Shown piece by piece: positions 18,209-26,796 of a stretch of 64,000 bases of DNA; the first letter of the stretch is position 1; each line of letters opens with the position of its first letter. Below the pieces are notes generated by a model. It did no database searches. It worked only from the letters and a program-made list of their open reading frames with translations, and was not told the origin of the DNA. The position numbers and the translations under genes were made by a program. This DNA comes from Cytophagales bacterium (lineage in GTDB: Bacteria; Bacteroidota; Bacteroidia; Cytophagales; Cyclobacteriaceae): positions 124,001 to 188,000 of the forward strand of contig JAFLBR010000002.1 in the NCBI GenBank assembly GCA_017303795.1. The letters run 5' to 3'.

Positions 18209-20446
18209 TTAAAAGAAATAGCTCAATTTAAGTTTCGCGAAAAATGGCGTCCCCGGTGTGAAGTGAATTTCAGAAACCGGATCGACTTCGTTAAACAATC
18301 TTGATTCGGTATCGAACTGAGCCTCGTTCCAATTTTTGTTCAACAGATTTTCAACAGACATTCCGATTTCAAATCGAGACTTGGTATAATTGAGTACAGC
18401 ATCCAGTAGGAAATAACCATCCGCAACAACTGTATTTGTTTCATTGGCTGCCCGGTCAACCAGGTACCGGTAGCGCAAACTTCCGTTCCAACCGGTTTTT
18501 GATTTTACCGATAGCCCACCGATACTTGAAAACTTCGGAGCCAATGGAATGTAGCTCTCACCATCGGCAACACCTTTTGCTTTCGGATCGGCAAGGGTTA
18601 CATCTGTATCGGCAAATAGCCACGGTAACATCTGGTATCGAATTGAAAAATCAATTCCCTGACGTTTGGTTTTACCGCTTGCTTCTACAATACCGGCATC
18701 ACCTACATAAACAAACTCCTGATTGAGATCAAGTCGCCACACGGCTGCGTGCAATAAAAACTTAGCGCCAATTTTTTTATGAACGCCCACATCAACCCCA
18801 AAGGCCCGAGGTAAAATCTCTTTTGCATTTTGTTCCACTACCACGCGGGCATCGTTAGAGTGAAAGCCAGTACCCGACCGAACATAAACCGAAGTGTTGT
18901 CATTAGCCCGGTAAGTAAGGTTAAGTTTAGGACTTACAATTGCAGCCGTTTCTTTTTTAAGTTCATTGGTGAGCTGGTTAGTGTAGCCAAACGTAAAGTA
19001 ATCTAATCTTACTGCAGCGTTCATTGACCATCGGTTGCTTAGGGCAAGGGTTTCATTTATAAACACATTGGCATTTCCTTCTGTTAAATCACCGCGCTGC
19101 ACATCGCTTCTAAATTCTCGCTGCACGGTGTTGGACAATGAGATGTTACCCACGTTATCATAGCGCACCCCGCCACCAATGTGGGTTTGCAATTCTTTTC
19201 CAACTAATTTACTTAGTGAAGTATAGTTGGCTTTGTAACCGTAAATCATGCGCGATTCTTTTTGCTGAATCTGATCACCATTAACCGGATCGTTCAGGTA
19301 AAAAGTAAAATTGGAAAAAAGATTAAAATTGTAATGAATGCCATATACCTGTTGATCAAACGTAGAGCCGTTAATAAATTGATAACTGTGTTTCGCATAC
19401 AAATTAATCCGAGAGGTTTCTCCGCCTTCCGTATTATCTATTGCTCCGAATCTTGAAATCTCACCGTTGCTTACTGCCCGCTCTGGAATTTGTCCAGATG
19501 CATCCCAGGCACTGGTAAAGTAACTGGCACCCAGTGTTACACGGTGGGCTGCAATTCGGGTAGAAAATTTTCCCGTAAGGTTAAATCGATTAAAATTCTG
19601 CGGACTTTCAAAGAAACCATCGGATCGAAAAAACTCGGAAGCCACATAACCGGTTTTATTTTCCGCTGCTGACGAAATAAAATTTACCCCAGCTACACCA
19701 CGAAACGTTCCAAACTGTCCACCCTCCGTTTTAATGAAATTGCGTTCAAGCGAATTTTTGGTTTGAAAGTCTACATACCCGGCCGTAGTAAAATCTCCTT
19801 TGTCGGCAAAGTAAGGGCCTTTATCAAAGTCTGCATATTGAACGAGTTCAGGAATCAGAAAATGTAAGTCGGAATAACCTTGCCCATGTGCGTGCGATAC
19901 CATGTTTACCGGAAGACCATCTACTTCTAAGTTAATATCGGTGCCATGGTCAATATCAAAGCCGCGCAGAAAAATCTGTTCTGCTTTACCACCGCCAGCA
20001 TGTTGAGCGATAAATAATCCTGGTACTATGCGTAAAATATCTTGCGAGGTGTTGGTAGGCCGCAGTTGAATATCGAGCGGGGATAAGGTGTTGAGTACCC
20101 TATCGGCAGTGGACGAAATCATCACATCTGCCAGGTGCAGGTTGCCAGGCGTTAATTCGATAACGATATTTATTGGAACGCCAGTCTTTACCTCTATTGC
20201 ATGTACTGCTGTGGTGTATCCCACAAATGAAGCTTCTACCTCATAGGCTCCGGGTTGAAGAGAAGCAATGATAAAGTTGCCTTCGGCTTGTGCTATGGTT
20301 CCTTTCCCGGTTCCTTTCACTAAAACGTGCGCACCTGCCAAGGGCTGATGCGAGCCACTTTCGCGAACTATACCTTTCAATGTCTGGCTAAAAGCTGAAC
20401 TTGTGGCCAATAGAATAATAAGTATGATCTTGTACATAGAAGTCAT
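18209..20446 (-). CDS. TonB-dependent outer-membrane receptor
   Basis: Outer-membrane receptor of 745 aa. It has a signal peptide (1-20), a carboxypeptidase-regulatory-like domain (about 23-105), a plug domain (about 110-235) and a beta-barrel ending in an aromatic residue (KLSYFF). The plug contains IFLRGFDIDHGTDINLEVDG and a His-containing NMVSHAHGQGYSDLHF stretch. It is smaller than a SusC protein and has no SusD partner, so a metal-chelate or cofactor substrate is more likely than a glycan. Next upstream on the same strand are a His-rich membrane protein, a TPR lipoprotein and two DUF4331-type proteins, suggesting one functional cluster under the adjacent ECF sigma factor. Confidence 0.9.
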   Translation of the reverse strand: MTSMYKIILIILLATSSAFSQTLKGIVRESGSHQPLAGAHVLVKGTGKGTIAQAEGNFIIASLQPGAYEVEASFVGYTTAVHAIEVKTGVPINIVIELTPGNLHLADVMISSTADRVLNTLSPLDIQLRPTNTSQDILRIVPGLFIAQHAGGGKAEQIFLRGFDIDHGTDINLEVDGLPVNMVSHAHGQGYSDLHFLIPELVQYADFDKGPYFADKGDFTTAGYVDFQTKNSLERNFIKTEGGQFGTFRGVAGVNFISSAAENKTGYVASEFFRSDGFFESPQNFNRFNLTGKFSTRIAAHRVTLGASYFTSAWDASGQIPERAVSNGEISRFGAIDNTEGGETSRINLYAKHSYQFINGSTFDQQVYGIHYNFNLFSNFTFYLNDPVNGDQIQQKESRMIYGYKANYTSLSKLVGKELQTHIGGGVRYDNVGNISLSNTVQREFRSDVQRGDLTEGNANVFINETLALSNRWSMNAAVRLDYFTFGYTNQLTNELKKETAAIVSPKLNLTYRANDNTSVYVRSGTGFHSNDARVVVEQNAKEILPRAFGVDVGVHKKIGAKFLLHAAVWRLDLNQEFVYVGDAGIVEASGKTKRQGIDFSIRYQMLPWLFADTDVTLADPKAKGVADGESYIPLAPKFSSIGGLSVKSKTGWNGSLRYRYLVDRAANETNTVVADGYFLLDAVLNYTKSRFEIGMSVENLLNKNWNEAQFDTESRLFNEVDPVSEIHFTPGTPFFAKLKLSYFF

Positions 20447-20599
20447 CTTTAAATAATTGTATAAAATGGAAGTCCGTGTTGCGTATGAACCTGTAAAGCA
20501 TTAGTCTTTGTAAGACTGCTTTGGTTCAAATTCATGCAATCATTTTAGCTTGTATAGGCTAGCGTACTGAAAACCTGATCACCCTTGGTAGAACTACCA

Positions 20600-20965
20600 T
20601 TAACGCAGCGGTGGTGGAATAAGTGGTGTGTGGGGTACAGTTCTGACTTTATCAAATAAACCATTATTGATAAATCTGTTTGCAGGTGTTACCGAAATCG
20701 CTATTGGTGGTGCCTGAAAGAATAAATGGAAGCCAAAAATTTTAACGGAGATCGATGATTCTTGTTTGGTTAGGTGATCTTGAGAAAACACCTGGTGATC
20801 TTCTACATGGTGCGTTTTGAAATGCGTGTGAGTATGATAATTGGAATGTTGATGTGTTTTGCTTTTGAAGGCATGGAGTATTTCGTGGGTGCTGTCCAGT
20901 AATACGTATCCCGCTATGGATAACCCATAGATCAGGATAAGTAGTCGGGCAAGCGGAACTGTCAT
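20600..20965 (-). CDS. Small His-rich membrane-anchored protein
   Basis: Protein of 121 aa with one N-terminal hydrophobic segment (about 4-24), a His-rich stretch (about 31-62, HQHSNYHTHTHFKTHH) and a second hydrophobic part near 72-90. The family was not recognised. The His cluster suggests metal binding. It begins 1 nt after the stop of the TPR lipoprotein gene and is surely cotranscribed with it, with the TonB receptor gene 153 bp downstream. Periplasmic metal capture for the receptor is inferred only. Confidence 0.7.
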   Translation of the reverse strand: MTVPLARLLILIYGLSIAGYVLLDSTHEILHAFKSKTHQHSNYHTHTHFKTHHVEDHQVFSQDHLTKQESSISVKIFGFHLFFQAPPIAISVTPANRFINNGLFDKVRTVPHTPLIPPPLR

Positions 20966-20966
20966 A

Positions 20967-22256
20967 TTAAATTTTTGCTAAGGTATTTTTTATGTCACGA
21001 GTAATGATAGGTCCAAGTTCAAATGAACTTTCTATAGCCTCGTTCAAATATTTTTTAGCTTCCGAGGGTAGATTGTTTGCGAGGTAAATCATGCCAAGAT
21101 GGTATGCCGCATCGGGTTCAAATGTTTTTCCCTGCACATGCTCGTACGCGGTAAGCAATGCGTCTTCCGATCTTCCAAGTTGAAGTAAAGCCCAGGCCTT
21201 TAGATCATAGGATTGTGGCGTGGGTCGGTTGCGAATTTCTTCTTCGGCAATAGCCAGACTTAATTCCGGCTTGGCCAGATCATCGGCATAAATGCCTGCC
21301 AGGTATTTAGCATACATGGTTTTGTATTCATTTGTATCGGTAAGGTTTACAAATGCGGTAAGCTGAATATTTTTTTCTGATTCATTATTTTCGAGTGCTG
21401 CAATTTCGGCCAGCATCAAATGCGCCTCAGGCATACGCTTGCGCGAAGCTAAGGTGGTAATGATTCGTTTTGCTTCGGCATAATTGTGATCATGCGATAA
21501 TGCAATCCAGGCAATTCCTTTCAACGCATAATCGTATGAAGGTTCTTTTTGCAATACTGAAAGATAGGCTTGATAGGCTTCTTCAATTCTACCGGCATGG
21601 CCATACATATCGCCCAGGTTAGAGAGCGACCAGCAATACAACTCTTTATTTCCTTTAACTCGCTCAAAGGCTTGCTCCATGATAAGAATAGCCGAGTCCA
21701 GATCGCCTTCTTGATCTTTTACTTTTACCTGCCGGATGCGGTGCGCAAACGAATTTTTATTAGTGAACTGTTTTAAAATATTTGAAGCATAGGCAACATC
21801 GCCCAGTTCCAATGCGGCATCGGTTATTACCAATAACGAAGCCGCTTTGCGACCGCCTTCTTTTAGTGCAGCCTCTGCCAACGTGCGAGCTTGCCGGAAT
21901 TCATGGCGGGTAATTGAATTTTGAGCCAACGCTAAATAAATACCGGCCTTACCTGAAGTTGTGTTTAGCACGTAACTATAAAGGCTGTCCGATAAATTTA
22001 ATATTTCCGACTCGCCTGTCTTTCTAAACTGTGCGCTGTAAAGTCCTGCTAATTTTAGAATAGAGGCTTCGTCATTGGGTGTAGCTTCTAACCGCGCTTG
22101 CCAAAAAGCAACATCTGCGTCAATGTCAAAAGTACTTACCGGTTGTGCAGTAAGGTATACTTCATAATCACTAACTTTTGTAATTGGCTCGTTGGGTTGA
22201 GAACAACTACTGATCAAAAAAAATCCAAGTAGATATAATGCAGCTTGTGTTTTCAT
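20967..22256 (-). CDS. TPR-repeat lipoprotein
   Basis: Lipoprotein of 429 aa (signal with ISSC, Cys 18) made mainly of tetratricopeptide repeats, visible as repeated AYQAYLSVLQKEPSYDYALK and AWALLQLGRSEDALLTAY units. TPR proteins scaffold protein complexes; no catalytic motif is seen. It sits between the DUF4331-type pair and the His-rich protein/TonB receptor, all on the same strand. A strong hairpin lies just upstream of its start, so expression may be attenuated relative to the DUF4331 genes. Confidence 0.88.
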   Translation of the reverse strand: MKTQAALYLLGFFLISSCSQPNEPITKVSDYEVYLTAQPVSTFDIDADVAFWQARLEATPNDEASILKLAGLYSAQFRKTGESEILNLSDSLYSYVLNTTSGKAGIYLALAQNSITRHEFRQARTLAEAALKEGGRKAASLLVITDAALELGDVAYASNILKQFTNKNSFAHRIRQVKVKDQEGDLDSAILIMEQAFERVKGNKELYCWSLSNLGDMYGHAGRIEEAYQAYLSVLQKEPSYDYALKGIAWIALSHDHNYAEAKRIITTLASRKRMPEAHLMLAEIAALENNESEKNIQLTAFVNLTDTNEYKTMYAKYLAGIYADDLAKPELSLAIAEEEIRNRPTPQSYDLKAWALLQLGRSEDALLTAYEHVQGKTFEPDAAYHLGMIYLANNLPSEAKKYLNEAIESSFELGPIITRDIKNTLAKI

Positions 22257-22295
22257 GAATTAATAATTATTAGATGTAGACAACGGGAATTATTA

Positions 22296-22330
22296 AATAA
22301 GTCGGGAAAGGCTATCTCTCCCGACTTATT
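22296..22330 (-). terminator. Strong hairpin between DUF4331-type gene and TPR gene
   Basis: AATAAGTCGGGA / TCCCGACTTATT perfect 12-bp stem with an 11-nt loop, just after the stop of the 22338 gene. On the minus strand it is followed by TAATAATT, and on the plus strand by CAGGTTTTTA. Probably a terminator or attenuator that reduces read-through into the TPR gene. Confidence 0.75.
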
Positions 22331-22337
22331 CAGGTTT

Positions 22338-22874
22338 TTAAAACGGAGCTGCCAGATAAGGGAATGTTGTTAGAAATGCTTTATCGTTAGCATCAACATT
22401 ATCATCCGTAAGCGTGGGGTTACTGCTGCCATTTGGACCACCGAAAATGAGCAGCAGCTCAACGCTGATTACATCATCGGCCAGTGTGCGTCCAGTCAAA
22501 ACATTAGTCCCATCAAAAAAAGTAGTTGTACCGGTACGCGCCACGTTCAACACATCGGTTGCAAGCAAACCGGCAAACTGGGCTCCGGTTTGTCCAAGTG
22601 CGTTACCCGGATAGGTTCCGCCATTTAAAGACTTCAATACATTTTCAAACGGGCCTGCATAGAGGGCACCCATAGCCGAAGGAATAGTTTCGTTAAACAC
22701 ATCCTTTGGTGTACCACTAGCAATAAACACTGTGTTAATAGCAGGCCTTGCCATTTGATCTTCCTGTTCATACATCACTACTGGGTTCTTGTCGTCATCG
22801 TTATTACAAGCGGTGAAAGTAAACGCACCCACTATCGCCATTGCCCCAAGGGCATACTTCATAAACTTTTTCAT
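22338..22874 (-). CDS. DUF4331 C-terminal-half lipoprotein
   Basis: Lipoprotein of 178 aa (Cys 23, FTFTAC). The mature part contains ARPAINTVFI, KDVFNETIPS and NGRTLADDVISVELLL-like segments. In full-length DUF4331 proteins these lie in the C-terminal half, while the preceding gene holds the N-terminal half. The protein thus appears to be the second half of a DUF4331 unit made as a separate lipoprotein. No function is known. It is 25 bp downstream of its partner and cotranscribed. Confidence 0.75.
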   Translation of the reverse strand: MKKFMKYALGAMAIVGAFTFTACNNDDDKNPVVMYEQEDQMARPAINTVFIASGTPKDVFNETIPSAMGALYAGPFENVLKSLNGGTYPGNALGQTGAQFAGLLATDVLNVARTGTTTFFDGTNVLTGRTLADDVISVELLLIFGGPNGSSNPTLTDDNVDANDKAFLTTFPYLAAPF

Positions 22875-22899
22875 CTTTCAGATTTTTCGTTAAGTAGAT

Positions 22900-23577
22900 T
22901 TACATTTTGCGGTTTGAAGTTGCCCAAACGTTGATTGAGCCAGTTCCAGCACCGAGTTGAGACTTCGGGATTTCAATTACCAACGCCATAACATTGGTAC
23001 CGGCAAAAGAATCCGTGCCCGGATCATTGAATCCAGTAGCTGTACCACCCAAAATTGCTTTGAATCGACCCAAATCAAAAAAGAAAGGATCATCGCGGGG
23101 GCCTGCAAATACTTTAATACCACCAGCTGTACCAATAACCGGGGCATCGCCATATTCTGTTATGGCGGCTTCTACAGTTACATCGCTAAGCAATGTACTT
23201 TGCAAACCAGTAGTAACCGGTGTAGCCGGGCCATACACTTTTACCGTTCCATTTTCAAACGTGGCCTGAATAACCAGATCTTCCACATTGTCTTTTGTAC
23301 CACTGTTGTCGATGTTAATTTCCAACATCACTTCTTCATCGAATGAAGCAGAAGCGGTGGCTGCTGGCGAAAGCAAGCCTTGCGTGTTTACAACAAAAAC
23401 CATGTTGTCGCCATTGGCAAACGCATACACATCGGTAATGTCGGAACCTACACTGGCACTCCCGGCACCGGTAACTCCAGGGGCATCAATGTGGTCGGCC
23501 GCAATCAGGTATGCACCCGAGGCCACTGCCACCACACATGCTGCACCTAGCATTTTCATTTTGTTTTTCATGTTCAT
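22900..23577 (-). CDS. DUF4331 family secreted protein (N-terminal half type)
   Basis: Secreted protein of 225 aa with a signal peptide (about 1-26). It opens with the family hallmark ADHIDAP...GSDITDVYAF and has FVVNTQGLLSP and DPFFFDLGRFKAIL motifs; it ends in NVWATSNRKM. Longer DUF4331 proteins continue from here into a second half that is here encoded by the next gene. It is the first gene of the leftward cluster and diverges from an ECF sigma gene with 239 bp between the starts, a layout that suggests control by that sigma factor. Confidence 0.88.
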   Translation of the reverse strand: MNMKNKMKMLGAACVVAVASGAYLIAADHIDAPGVTGAGSASVGSDITDVYAFANGDNMVFVVNTQGLLSPAATASASFDEEVMLEINIDNSGTKDNVEDLVIQATFENGTVKVYGPATPVTTGLQSTLLSDVTVEAAITEYGDAPVIGTAGGIKVFAGPRDDPFFFDLGRFKAILGGTATGFNDPGTDSFAGTNVMALVIEIPKSQLGAGTGSINVWATSNRKM

Positions 23578-23816
23578 GATTGTTTAATGGTTTATTACAG
23601 GCATCTACGAAGTGCAAGCCTGGATTGGATTTCCAAAACTCTGAAAAAATAAGTGTTACAGATGCTCGCCCGTTGAACGGTTGATTTCAGCGTTTAATAG
23701 CTTACTAAGAGTTTTGACTAACAATTATCCAAGGTTAACTTAATCTTGTATCCCGTGGATTAAGTCACAGGTCTCATAATAATCTCTCAAGCCTCCATGT
23801 CGCCATATTGGGCAAA

Positions 23817-24404
23817 ATGGAATACTTTCAATACTTTTCAACAAAATTTGATCGTATCAGCGTAGAAAAAGCACATATAGAGGAGCGTGAATTGGTGGCA
23901 TGGTTGTTAAGGAAAGACCGGGCGGCTTTGGCTTACTTATACGATCATTATTCTGGCGCACTCTATGGTATTGTACTAAGAATTATTAGCAAAGAAGAAG
24001 TTGCGGAGGAAGTGTTACAGGATGTGTTTCTGAAAATCTGGGACAAGATTGAAGCTTATGATGCTACCAAGGGCAGGCTTTTTACGTGGATGATTAACAT
24101 CGCTCGCAATCAGGCTATTGATAGAACAAGATCGAAAGAAATAAGTAACGGAGGTAAAACCGGAACGATTGAAAATCTCGTAAATAGCATTGACAGAAAA
24201 GGATTTGTTGAGCAGGAAATCGAAGGTATCGGTATGAGTGAAGTACTACGTAGCTTACCCGCAGAGCAAAAGTTTGTCGTGGAGCACCTTTACTTTAAAG
24301 GCTTTACACAATCCGAGCTGGCCGAAGAATTTAATATTCCGTTGGGTACGGTAAAAACCCGCTTACGATCTGCTTTAAAACATTTACGCCTGGTAATAAC
24401 GTGA
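23817..24404 (+). CDS. ECF RNA polymerase sigma factor
   Basis: Sigma-70 family, ECF type, 195 aa. Region 2 (LAYLYDHYSGALYGIVLRII, EEVLQDVFLKIWDKI, LFTWMINIARNQAIDRTRS) and region 4 (LPAEQKFVVEHLYFKGFTQS, LGTVKTRLRSALKHLR) are intact. I chose the ATG at 23817; an in-frame TTG nine bases earlier is possible. The stop overlaps the GTG start of the anti-sigma gene (GTGA), indicating translational coupling. The pair diverges from the DUF4331/TonB cluster, its likely target. Confidence 0.93.
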   Translation: MEYFQYFSTKFDRISVEKAHIEERELVAWLLRKDRAALAYLYDHYSGALYGIVLRIISKEEVAEEVLQDVFLKIWDKIEAYDATKGRLFTWMINIARNQAIDRTRSKEISNGGKTGTIENLVNSIDRKGFVEQEIEGIGMSEVLRSLPAEQKFVVEHLYFKGFTQSELAEEFNIPLGTVKTRLRSALKHLRLVIT

Positions 24405-25192
24405 ACATAGACGAATACATATCAACAGGAATCTTAGAAGCATACGCCTTGGGTGACCTCACAGCAGCGGAGCGTGCAGAGGTGGAGAAAAACATTTCTC
24501 TGTATCAGCAACTGAAAGCAGAGTTAGAGCGGATTGAAGAAGCCCAGGAACAGTTGCTGATGAGCCACGCAGTTCAGCCCTCAAAAGCAGTCAAAGAAAA
24601 CTTGCTCAGGAAATTAGATTCTCAGCGGCCACAAGCCAAAGTTGTTGCATTAAACCAATCAGGAAACTTTTTGAGGTATGCTACTGCAGCCTCAATTGTG
24701 ATCGCGCTCAGTACTTCATATCTCGCATTAACCTATTATAACAAGTGGCAGAATACAGAAATCAGCCTTAGCGCACTTATAGCGCAAAACCAGAAGATTG
24801 CCCAGAACCTCAATACGGTGAATCAACGCTTAACTGAAATTGAAACAGACTTACGTGTAACCAGTAATCCTGCCTTTAACCGCATTCTATTAAAAGGCAC
24901 GGCCAATACACCAGATGCAATGGCTTCGGTATATTGGAATTCAGCAACACAAGAGGTTTATTTAAGCATTCAAAACTTGAATACATTAGCTCAGGAGCAT
25001 CAATATCAGCTTTGGGCAATAGTAGATGGCCAGCCGGTAGATGCAGGAGTATTTGAGCACATTACAGATGGTTTACAGAAAATGAAACTGATGGCTGGCG
25101 CCACTGCGTTTGCAATTACTATTGAGCCGCGTGGAGGTAAGCCCAGTCCCACCTTAGAAATGTTGCAGGTCATTGGTAATGTCAACGGCTAA
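24401..25192 (+). CDS. RskA-like anti-sigma factor
   Basis: Membrane anti-sigma factor of 263 aa. It has an N-terminal cytoplasmic sigma-binding part (ILEAYALGDLTAAERAEVE), one transmembrane helix (about 90-108) and a periplasmic RskA-type C-terminal domain (ATQEVYLSIQNL, YQLWAIVDGQPVDAG, AITIEPRGGKPSPT). A coiled-coil segment follows the membrane helix. It starts with GTG overlapping the sigma stop by 4 nt. It should hold the upstream sigma factor inactive until a periplasmic signal arrives. Confidence 0.92.
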   Translation: MNIDEYISTGILEAYALGDLTAAERAEVEKNISLYQQLKAELERIEEAQEQLLMSHAVQPSKAVKENLLRKLDSQRPQAKVVALNQSGNFLRYATAASIVIALSTSYLALTYYNKWQNTEISLSALIAQNQKIAQNLNTVNQRLTEIETDLRVTSNPAFNRILLKGTANTPDAMASVYWNSATQEVYLSIQNLNTLAQEHQYQLWAIVDGQPVDAGVFEHITDGLQKMKLMAGATAFAITIEPRGGKPSPTLEMLQVIGNVNG

Positions 25193-25602
25193 ATGCAAGG
25201 TCCGGGTAAAGAATTGGACGTCATTCCAAATTTTGAATTTTTCGGGAAAGCCTGACTTAATCTATCAAGATAAGGAGATGCAAGGTTCTTATCAGGTCCG
25301 CACATAAAATCAACTAAGATTTGTTGGTACTTTAAAATTCAAACAGTCAAATCACCTCAAGAACCGTTTGAGTTAAATTTTCCAGTTGTTGGTTTTGTTT
25401 TGCTTCACTTAACAATTGTTAACTCCGTTTTATTCAATTACCCATTAAATAGTACACAGCCTTTATTGAACACATAGAAAAGCGTACCTTATCCATCACA
25501 CCTCGGTGTAGTCTATAGTTTTTTTTATCAGGCGTTCAAAAACAAAGTAGATAAAGTGAGATTGAACGTTCGCCTGCAACAGGTCAACTTTAATCTGTCC
25601 GC
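25193..25602 (+). other. 410-bp intergenic region before the FecI-like trio
   Basis: No open frame or RNA gene was recognised. Composition shifts here from ordinary to the C-rich plus strand of the following genes, so a boundary of acquired DNA may lie in it. It contains the inverted repeat at 25533-25568 and presumably the promoter for the trio. Confidence 0.4.
25533..25568. promoter_or_regulatory. Inverted repeat upstream of the FecI-like gene
   Basis: CGTTCAA, 22-nt spacer, TTGAACG, ending 34 bp before the sigma-factor ATG. The outer flanks (AGG and CGCCT) extend partial symmetry. Candidate operator or promoter element. Confidence 0.3.
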
Positions 25603-26142
25603 ATGTCTGCCATTCTCAACAATGACCGATTCAGAAAGCTATTAGCCAAACAACCCGCGCTCGCCATCCAACTCCTGCACCAACTACACGGCAAAAGCCT
25701 CTACCAGATCGCACGCCAACTCACACAAGACCCAAACGCAGCACAGGACATCATCCAGGATACCTTCACCCTCATCTGGGAAAAACGGCACCAGCTAAGC
25801 CGTCACCATGAAAAGTCCCTCCTCCATTTTATCGTTCGCGTAGTCCGCAATAAATCCATCACCCACTTTAAACGCAAGAAACTATTCAACATAGACCAAC
25901 TCAGATTCCTCCAGCAAACTGATGGTGACACTTTTCAGGATCAGCTCATCAAAGACATGCGCAAGCACATCAACACCTTCTCGTTACGGGAACAACAATG
26001 TACTCTGCTCAAAATAGACCACAACCTGTCGCTGGATCAGATCGCCACCCAACTCGGTGTCTCCCGGAAGATGGTAGAAAAAGCACAAACATCGGCACTC
26101 AAGAAACTCCGCCAATGGGCAAAAGATTATCAACCGGAGTGA
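25603..26142 (+). CDS. FecI-like ECF sigma factor
   Basis: Sigma-70 ECF protein of 179 aa. Region 2 (AAQDIIQDTFTLIWEKRHQL, LLHFIVRVVRNKSITHFKRK) and region 4 (FSLREQQCTLLKIDHNLSLD, LGVSRKMVEKAQTSALKKLR) are recognisable and in the Bacteroidota FecI style. Codons end in C far more than in the neighbouring ECF gene at 23817, suggesting transfer. It is followed 72 bp later by a FecR-like gene and then an RteC-like gene. No TonB receptor follows, unlike usual FecI/FecR sets. Confidence 0.9.
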   Translation: MSAILNNDRFRKLLAKQPALAIQLLHQLHGKSLYQIARQLTQDPNAAQDIIQDTFTLIWEKRHQLSRHHEKSLLHFIVRVVRNKSITHFKRKKLFNIDQLRFLQQTDGDTFQDQLIKDMRKHINTFSLREQQCTLLKIDHNLSLDQIATQLGVSRKMVEKAQTSALKKLRQWAKDYQPE

Positions 26143-26168
26143 TGGAATCAAAAAGTTGTAAATAAAAA

Positions 26169-26184
26169 CCTACATGCAGGTAGG
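26169..26184. other. Small inverted repeat before FecR-like gene
   Basis: CCTAC, 6-nt loop, GTAGG in the 72-bp gap between sigma and FecR-like genes. Could be a minor translational or processing hairpin. Confidence 0.2.
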
Positions 26185-26214
26185 TAATCACAGTGCTTCT
26201 AAGAGTAAGTAGTG

Positions 26215-26796
26215 ATGGAAATCTCAGCACTCATCCTGCGTGTACTCAACAATGCAGCCTCTCCAGAAGAGGCCATACACCTCCGGCAATGGATTGCCGC
26301 TGACCATGAAAACGCACTGGAATATGAAGCCATCCACCTGCTGTGGCAACAATCCCTGGTCACAACAGAATCCATCACCCTGGACTATCAACCCATTCAC
26401 AACAACATCCGCCAGCAGCGCAGAAGAAAAAAAATCCTCATCGCAGTTTTTATAGCCGTACTCTTCATCGCAGCATTAATCACCATAAGCCAATTGAATA
26501 CCGCCACAAAACCTAAAGAACACCGGTTTGAGCAAGCGTCCCTTTCACACATCGCCACCATGCTCAAGGATCAATACCACACACAACTTCAAATTGTACC
26601 ATCAGCAACTCACTGCCACTTCACCGGCATCATCTTCAATGACACCCCGGCAGAAATCCTTCGCTACATCACCAATAATCTCAACCTCACACTCACACCC
26701 ACAGGCAAAAATACCTTCGTCATCACCGGCACCTGCACACCCGCTTCATCCGCGTCAAGACAAAAACCCATTTATGCCCCCACAAATAAAATATGA
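26215..26796 (+). CDS. Truncated-architecture FecR-like anti-sigma protein
   Basis: Protein of 193 aa, much shorter than the usual 300-400 aa FecR. The N-terminal part (about 1-60) matches the DUF4880 cytoplasmic region (PEEAIHLRQWIAADHENALE). A basic segment (QQRRRKK) and one transmembrane helix (about 75-93) follow. The C-terminal part (about 103-170) matches the DUF4974/STN-like domain (LSHIATMLKDQYHTQLQIVP, TPAEILRYITNNLNLTL). The central FecR beta domain is absent, with no sign of a frameshift, so this may be a real minimal form. ATG at 26215 is preferred to an in-frame GTG at 26212. Its end overlaps the next gene by 23 nt. Confidence 0.8.
   Translation: MEISALILRVLNNAASPEEAIHLRQWIAADHENALEYEAIHLLWQQSLVTTESITLDYQPIHNNIRQQRRRKKILIAVFIAVLFIAALITISQLNTATKPKEHRFEQASLSHIATMLKDQYHTQLQIVPSATHCHFTGIIFNDTPAEILRYITNNLNLTLTPTGKNTFVITGTCTPASSASRQKPIYAPTNKI

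Noticed and set aside
20447-20599. Riboswitch upstream of the TonB receptor gene
   Set aside because: No cobalamin, TPP or other conserved riboswitch box could be recognised in the 153-bp gap.
26528-26773. N-terminal extension of the RteC-like protein
   Set aside because: The upstream in-frame stretch fully overlaps the FecR-like gene and has low-complexity composition; the ATG at 26774 gives a sensible start.
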